This document shows positions 61,272 through 64,000 of a stretch of DNA of 64,000 nt, in pieces. Under the pieces are notes generated by a model. It did not search any database. It had not been told where the DNA came from and saw nothing but the letters and a program-made list of their open reading frames with translations. The stretch spans positions 310,001-374,000 of the forward strand of contig NZ_JAACFS010000004.1 in the NCBI RefSeq assembly GCF_029051645.1. The letters are read 5' to 3'. Within the stretch, counting starts at the first letter, position 1; the number at the start of each line of letters is the position of its first letter. Made by a program: the position numbers and the translations under genes. Source of the DNA: Bradyrhizobium sp. CSA112 (GTDB taxonomy: Bacteria > Pseudomonadota > Alphaproteobacteria > Rhizobiales > Xanthobacteraceae).

Positions 61272-62913
61272 AGACCCGCTCCTTGAAAGGCTCGACGCCC
61301 AGACGCTTCACCGTATCGACGAACAGCTCCTCGGGACGGTCGCGCAGCGCCAAATAGGCTTCGACAATGTCTTCGATCACGTCGGCAACTTCCGCATAGG
61401 GAACGGCCGGACCGATCAGCGCGCCCATCTGCGCGTTCTCGTCGGCACGGCCGCCGATCGTGATCTGGTAGAATTCCTCGCCGTTCTTCTCGACGCCGAG
61501 AATACCGATATGGCCGACATGGTGATGCCCGCAGGCATTGATGCAGCCGGAGATGTTGATGTGCAGACGGCCGATCATTTCGGCGGTGTCGTGATTGGCG
61601 AAGCGTCGGGTCAATTCCTGCGCGATCGGAATCGAGCGCGCATTGGCCAGCGAGCAGTAATCCAGCCCCGGGCAGGCGATGATGTCGGTGACCAGGTTGA
61701 CATTCGGCGTGGCGAGCCCGATGCGGTCGAGCGCCTTCCACAACTGCGGCAAGTCGCGCTTGGCGACATGCGGCAGCGCCAGGTTCTGCTCATGGCCGAC
61801 GCGGATTTCGCCGAACGAATACCTGTCGGCGAGATCGGCGACCGCATCCATCTGGTCGGCAGTAGCGTCGCCGGGCGGACCGCCCACCGGCTTCAGCGAC
61901 AGCGTTACGATCGAATAGCCCTGAACCTTGTGCGGGGCCACCGAGTTCTTGCGCCAGCGCTCGAACAGCGGATCATGCGCGGCCTGCTTCAGCTCGTCCG
62001 GCATGTGCGGCAGCTTTTCGTAAGGAGGATAGGAGAAGCGCGAGCGCACTTCCTCGACGACGGAATGATCGAGCGTCAGGGCGCCGTGGCCCATCTGCTT
62101 CCATTCCTCCTCGACTTCGCGGGCGAACTTCTCGATGCCGAGCTCATGGACCAGGATCTTGATGCGCGCCTTGTAGATGTTGTCGCGGCGGCCGTACTGG
62201 TTGTAGACGCGCAGGATCGCCTCGACATAGCTCAGGATATCGCGGCCGGCTACGTACGGCTTGATGGTCTTGGCGATGAACGGCGTGCGGCCCAAGCCGC
62301 CGCCGACCAGCACCTCGAAGCCGGTCTCGCCGTCTGCGTTCTTGTGCAGGCGCAGGCCAATGTCGTGGACCTTGATCGCGGCACGATCATGCTCGGACGC
62401 GGTGATCGCGATCTTGAACTTGCGCGGCAGAAACGAGAATTCCGGATGCAGCGTGGTGTGCTGGCGCAGGATCTCCGACCAGATGCGGGGATCCTCGACC
62501 TCGCCGGGCGCGACGCCGGCCCACTGGTCCGAGGTGACGTTGCGCATGTTGTTGCCGGACGTCTGCATCGCGTGGATGCCGACCTCGGCGAGTTCGGCGA
62601 GCGCATCCGGCAGTTCGGAAAGCTTGATCCAGTTGAACTGGATGTTCTGGCGCGTGGTGAAATGGCCGTAGCCGCGGTCGTAGCGCCGCGCCACATGGGC
62701 GAGCCGCCGCAACTGCTTCGACGACAGCGTGCCGTAGGGAATGGCGACGCGAAACATGTAGGCGTGCAGTTGCAGATAGACGCCGTTCTGCAGTCGCAGC
62801 ATCTTGAATTCGTCCTCGGTAAGCTCGCCGGAGAGGCGGCGCTTCACCTGATCGCGAAATTCAGACACGCGTTCGTTGATCAGCGTGCGATCGAGCTCGT
62901 CATATGCGTACAT
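61258..62913 (-). CDS. cysI: Ferredoxin/NADPH-type sulfite reductase hemoprotein
   Basis: 551 residues. Two ferrite-like domains: FTTRQNIQFNW and TSGNNMRNVTSDQWAG in the first half; siroheme/[4Fe-4S] ligands in CPGLDYC and GCINACGHHHVG in the second. Reduces sulfite to sulfide with six electrons. Fits the nitrite/sulfite reductase family, and the gene context (cysH, DUF934, DUF2849, siroheme synthase) supports sulfite. Start MYAYDELDRTL at 62913, 12 bases after the DUF2849 stop. Confidence 0.95.
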   Translation of the reverse strand: MYAYDELDRTLINERVSEFRDQVKRRLSGELTEDEFKMLRLQNGVYLQLHAYMFRVAIPYGTLSSKQLRRLAHVARRYDRGYGHFTTRQNIQFNWIKLSELPDALAELAEVGIHAMQTSGNNMRNVTSDQWAGVAPGEVEDPRIWSEILRQHTTLHPEFSFLPRKFKIAITASEHDRAAIKVHDIGLRLHKNADGETGFEVLVGGGLGRTPFIAKTIKPYVAGRDILSYVEAILRVYNQYGRRDNIYKARIKILVHELGIEKFAREVEEEWKQMGHGALTLDHSVVEEVRSRFSYPPYEKLPHMPDELKQAAHDPLFERWRKNSVAPHKVQGYSIVTLSLKPVGGPPGDATADQMDAVADLADRYSFGEIRVGHEQNLALPHVAKRDLPQLWKALDRIGLATPNVNLVTDIIACPGLDYCSLANARSIPIAQELTRRFANHDTAEMIGRLHINISGCINACGHHHVGHIGILGVEKNGEEFYQITIGGRADENAQMGALIGPAVPYAEVADVIEDIVEAYLALRDRPEELFVDTVKRLGVEPFKERVYATR

Positions 62914-62925
62914 GATGGATCAGCC

Positions 62926-63237
62926 TCAGGCCGGAAGAAGGTCGATGGTGAGGCCCTTCGAGCGAATGCGTTCGCGAAGGTTGCCGGGCTTGATCTCCCC
63001 GCCGTCCTTGAGCTCGACCGGCGCGATATAGGCGCCGACCGCGCCGACGTCGTCGGCATTGGCTTCGGCCAGCAGCGCCCGCGCCTCATCGGAGGTGCGG
63101 ACGATCGCGGCGTCCGACAGGCTCGCCGACCAGCCTTGCTTGGCGGTGCGATAGATCACGACGCCATCCGACGTACGGTTGGCGGTAACCATCGACGGGC
63201 CCGTGATCTTGATTTTTTGTTGAAGCGGAGAGGTCAT
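62926..63237 (-). CDS. DUF2849 protein
   Basis: 103 residues with SDGVVIYRTAKQGWSASLSDA near the start and GAYIAPVELKDGGEIKPGNLRERIRSKGLTIDLL at the end. DUF2849 proteins are conserved between the siroheme methyltransferase and sulfite reductase genes in this lineage; no activity is known to me. Its ATG overlaps the cobA stop by 4 bases, so coupling is likely. Confidence 0.9.
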   Translation of the reverse strand: MTSPLQQKIKITGPSMVTANRTSDGVVIYRTAKQGWSASLSDAAIVRTSDEARALLAEANADDVGAVGAYIAPVELKDGGEIKPGNLRERIRSKGLTIDLLPA

Positions 63238-64000
63238 TCAGCAGCATCCAGCAGTTTGGAGATGACTTGATTGAGGTTGGACTGGCGCCACGGCGCGGAA
63301 TGCGCGACGACGTCGCCGATGATGAGGATGGCGGGACCGCCATCGATTTTCTCGACCAGCGCGGGAAGGTTTTCGAGCGTACCGACCACGGCCTGGGCGT
63401 CCGGCCGCGTCACCCGCGCGAACACACCGACGGGCGTTTGCGGCAACCGGCCCGCGGCCAAGAGCCCTGCGCGCACCGACGGTGCAGCCGTCATGCCCAT
63501 ATAGACCACGATGGTCATCTTCCTGTCGGTCAGCACCGACCAGTCGACGTTCTCGGCGTCCTTTGCCTTGTGCGCGGTCAGGAAAGTGATGCGCAGCGCT
63601 TCATGCCGATAGGTCAGCGGTGCCTCGAATTGCGCGGCGGCGCCGAGCCCTGCGGTAATGCCGGGCACCGCCGAACAGGCGACGCCGGCTGCGTGCAACA
63701 CTTCGATCTCCTCGCCGCCGCGGCCGAAGATGAAGGGATCGCCCCCCTTCAGCCGCACCGCGCGCTGTCCGGCCTTGGCAGCCTCGATCATCAGCTTGTT
63801 GATTGCATCCTGGCCGATGCCGGGCTTGCCGACGCGGCGGCCGACCGGAATGCGCGAAGCGTCGCGGCGCACGCGATCGAGAATTTCCGGCGAGACCAGT
63901 TCGTCGTAGAACACGACGTCGGCATCCTGCAGCGCGCGCAGCGCCTTGATGGTGAGCAGATCCGGGTCGCCCGGCCCGGCGCCGACCAGCGTCACCCTGC
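63234..64000 (-). CDS. cobA: Uroporphyrinogen-III C-methyltransferase (partial, 5' end outside)
   Basis: At least 255 residues; the N-terminus is beyond the window edge. The SAM-binding motif LVGAGPGDPDLLT is at the visible start, followed by VVFYDELV, RLKGGDPFIFGRGGEE, AVPGITAG and LTYRHEA. SUMT makes precorrin-2 from uroporphyrinogen III, the first step to the siroheme used by CysI. Symbols cobA and cysG (N-terminal part missing) are both used for such genes; the missing part may include the CysG oxidase/chelatase domain. Confidence 0.93.
   Translation of the reverse strand, partial: RVTLVGAGPGDPDLLTIKALRALQDADVVFYDELVSPEILDRVRRDASRIPVGRRVGKPGIGQDAINKLMIEAAKAGQRAVRLKGGDPFIFGRGGEEIEVLHAAGVACSAVPGITAGLGAAAQFEAPLTYRHEALRITFLTAHKAKDAENVDWSVLTDRKMTIVVYMGMTAAPSVRAGLLAAGRLPQTPVGVFARVTRPDAQAVVGTLENLPALVEKIDGGPAILIIGDVVAHSAPWRQSNLNQVISKLLDAAE

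Noticed and set aside
61102..63270. 722-codon plus-strand open frame across the sulfite reductase region
   Set aside because: It lies antisense to cysI, DUF934 and DUF2849, has no motifs, and is a common effect of high GC codon usage.
1..64000. CRISPR arrays, tRNA, rRNA, prophage, integrases and toxin-antitoxin pairs
   Set aside because: Looked for by eye. No regularly spaced direct repeats, cloverleaf sequences, integrase motifs or phage structural genes were seen.

Overview
The window looks like an ordinary chromosomal stretch of a Bradyrhizobium-type alphaproteobacterium (Nitrobacteraceae, Hyphomicrobiales). This rests on high GC, protein families typical of the group (DUF1465, DUF1192, DUF2849, DUF934, cysteine-free L31, DUF459, DUF3734-type patatin next to 3-hydroxybutyrate dehydrogenase) and many dispersed extragenic palindromes. 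The genus is inferred from recognition of the proteins, not from a search. No rRNA, tRNA, CRISPR array or intact mobile element was found.

Layout. 0-2.8 kb: tail of class I aldolase, a ThiE-like protein, a Sel1-repeat protein and an inositol monophosphatase. 2.8-11 kb: a patchy accessory region with remnants of an IS5-type transposase, a universal stress protein and an RND pump, plus a membrane cyclic-nucleotide-binding protein, a GFA protein, a divergent aldehyde dehydrogenase/TetR pair sharing a palindromic promoter, and an ArsR-SRPBCC operon with a twin operator. 11-15.3 kb: RND efflux pump and adaptor. 15.6-24.7 kb: cyclopropane synthase-like methyltransferase, a MotA/ExbB-like plus OmpA-like pair, GNAT, ABC exporter, rpmE with a clear terminator, DUF1465, a candidate small RNA, DUF1192 and a quinone oxidoreductase.

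24.8-32 kb is a signalling block: a GGDEF-EAL protein with a degenerate GGDEF, then a four-gene operon of periplasmic binding protein, histidine kinase, DivK-like receiver and receiver-nucleotide cyclase. 32-38 kb holds a tandem L,D-transpeptidase and a periplasmic oxidation module: a PQQ alcohol dehydrogenase with the lanthanide-type Asp-Tyr-Asp signature, a cytochrome c, a small secreted protein and a PCu(A)C copper chaperone. 38-50.4 kb: diguanylate cyclase, galU, lytic transglycosylase, DUF459 SGNH protein, two SDRs, a TfdA-like dioxygenase, YqgE, a DsbD-N-like protein.

50.6-55.8 kb: polysaccharide flippase, TauE/SafE permease, bdhA with a patatin, a CAP lipoprotein. 56-64 kb is an assimilatory sulfate cluster read leftward: cobA-type methyltransferase (siroheme), DUF2849, cysI, DUF934, cysH, then cysP-cysT-cysW-cysA. 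Uptake, APS reduction, sulfite reduction and siroheme supply are therefore encoded side by side.

The strongest leads are the roughly 97-nt small RNA candidate at 23.1 kb, the binding protein/kinase/cyclase operon, the Asp-Tyr-Asp PQQ dehydrogenase module, and the ArsR control region whose promoter places the transcription start on the ATG.
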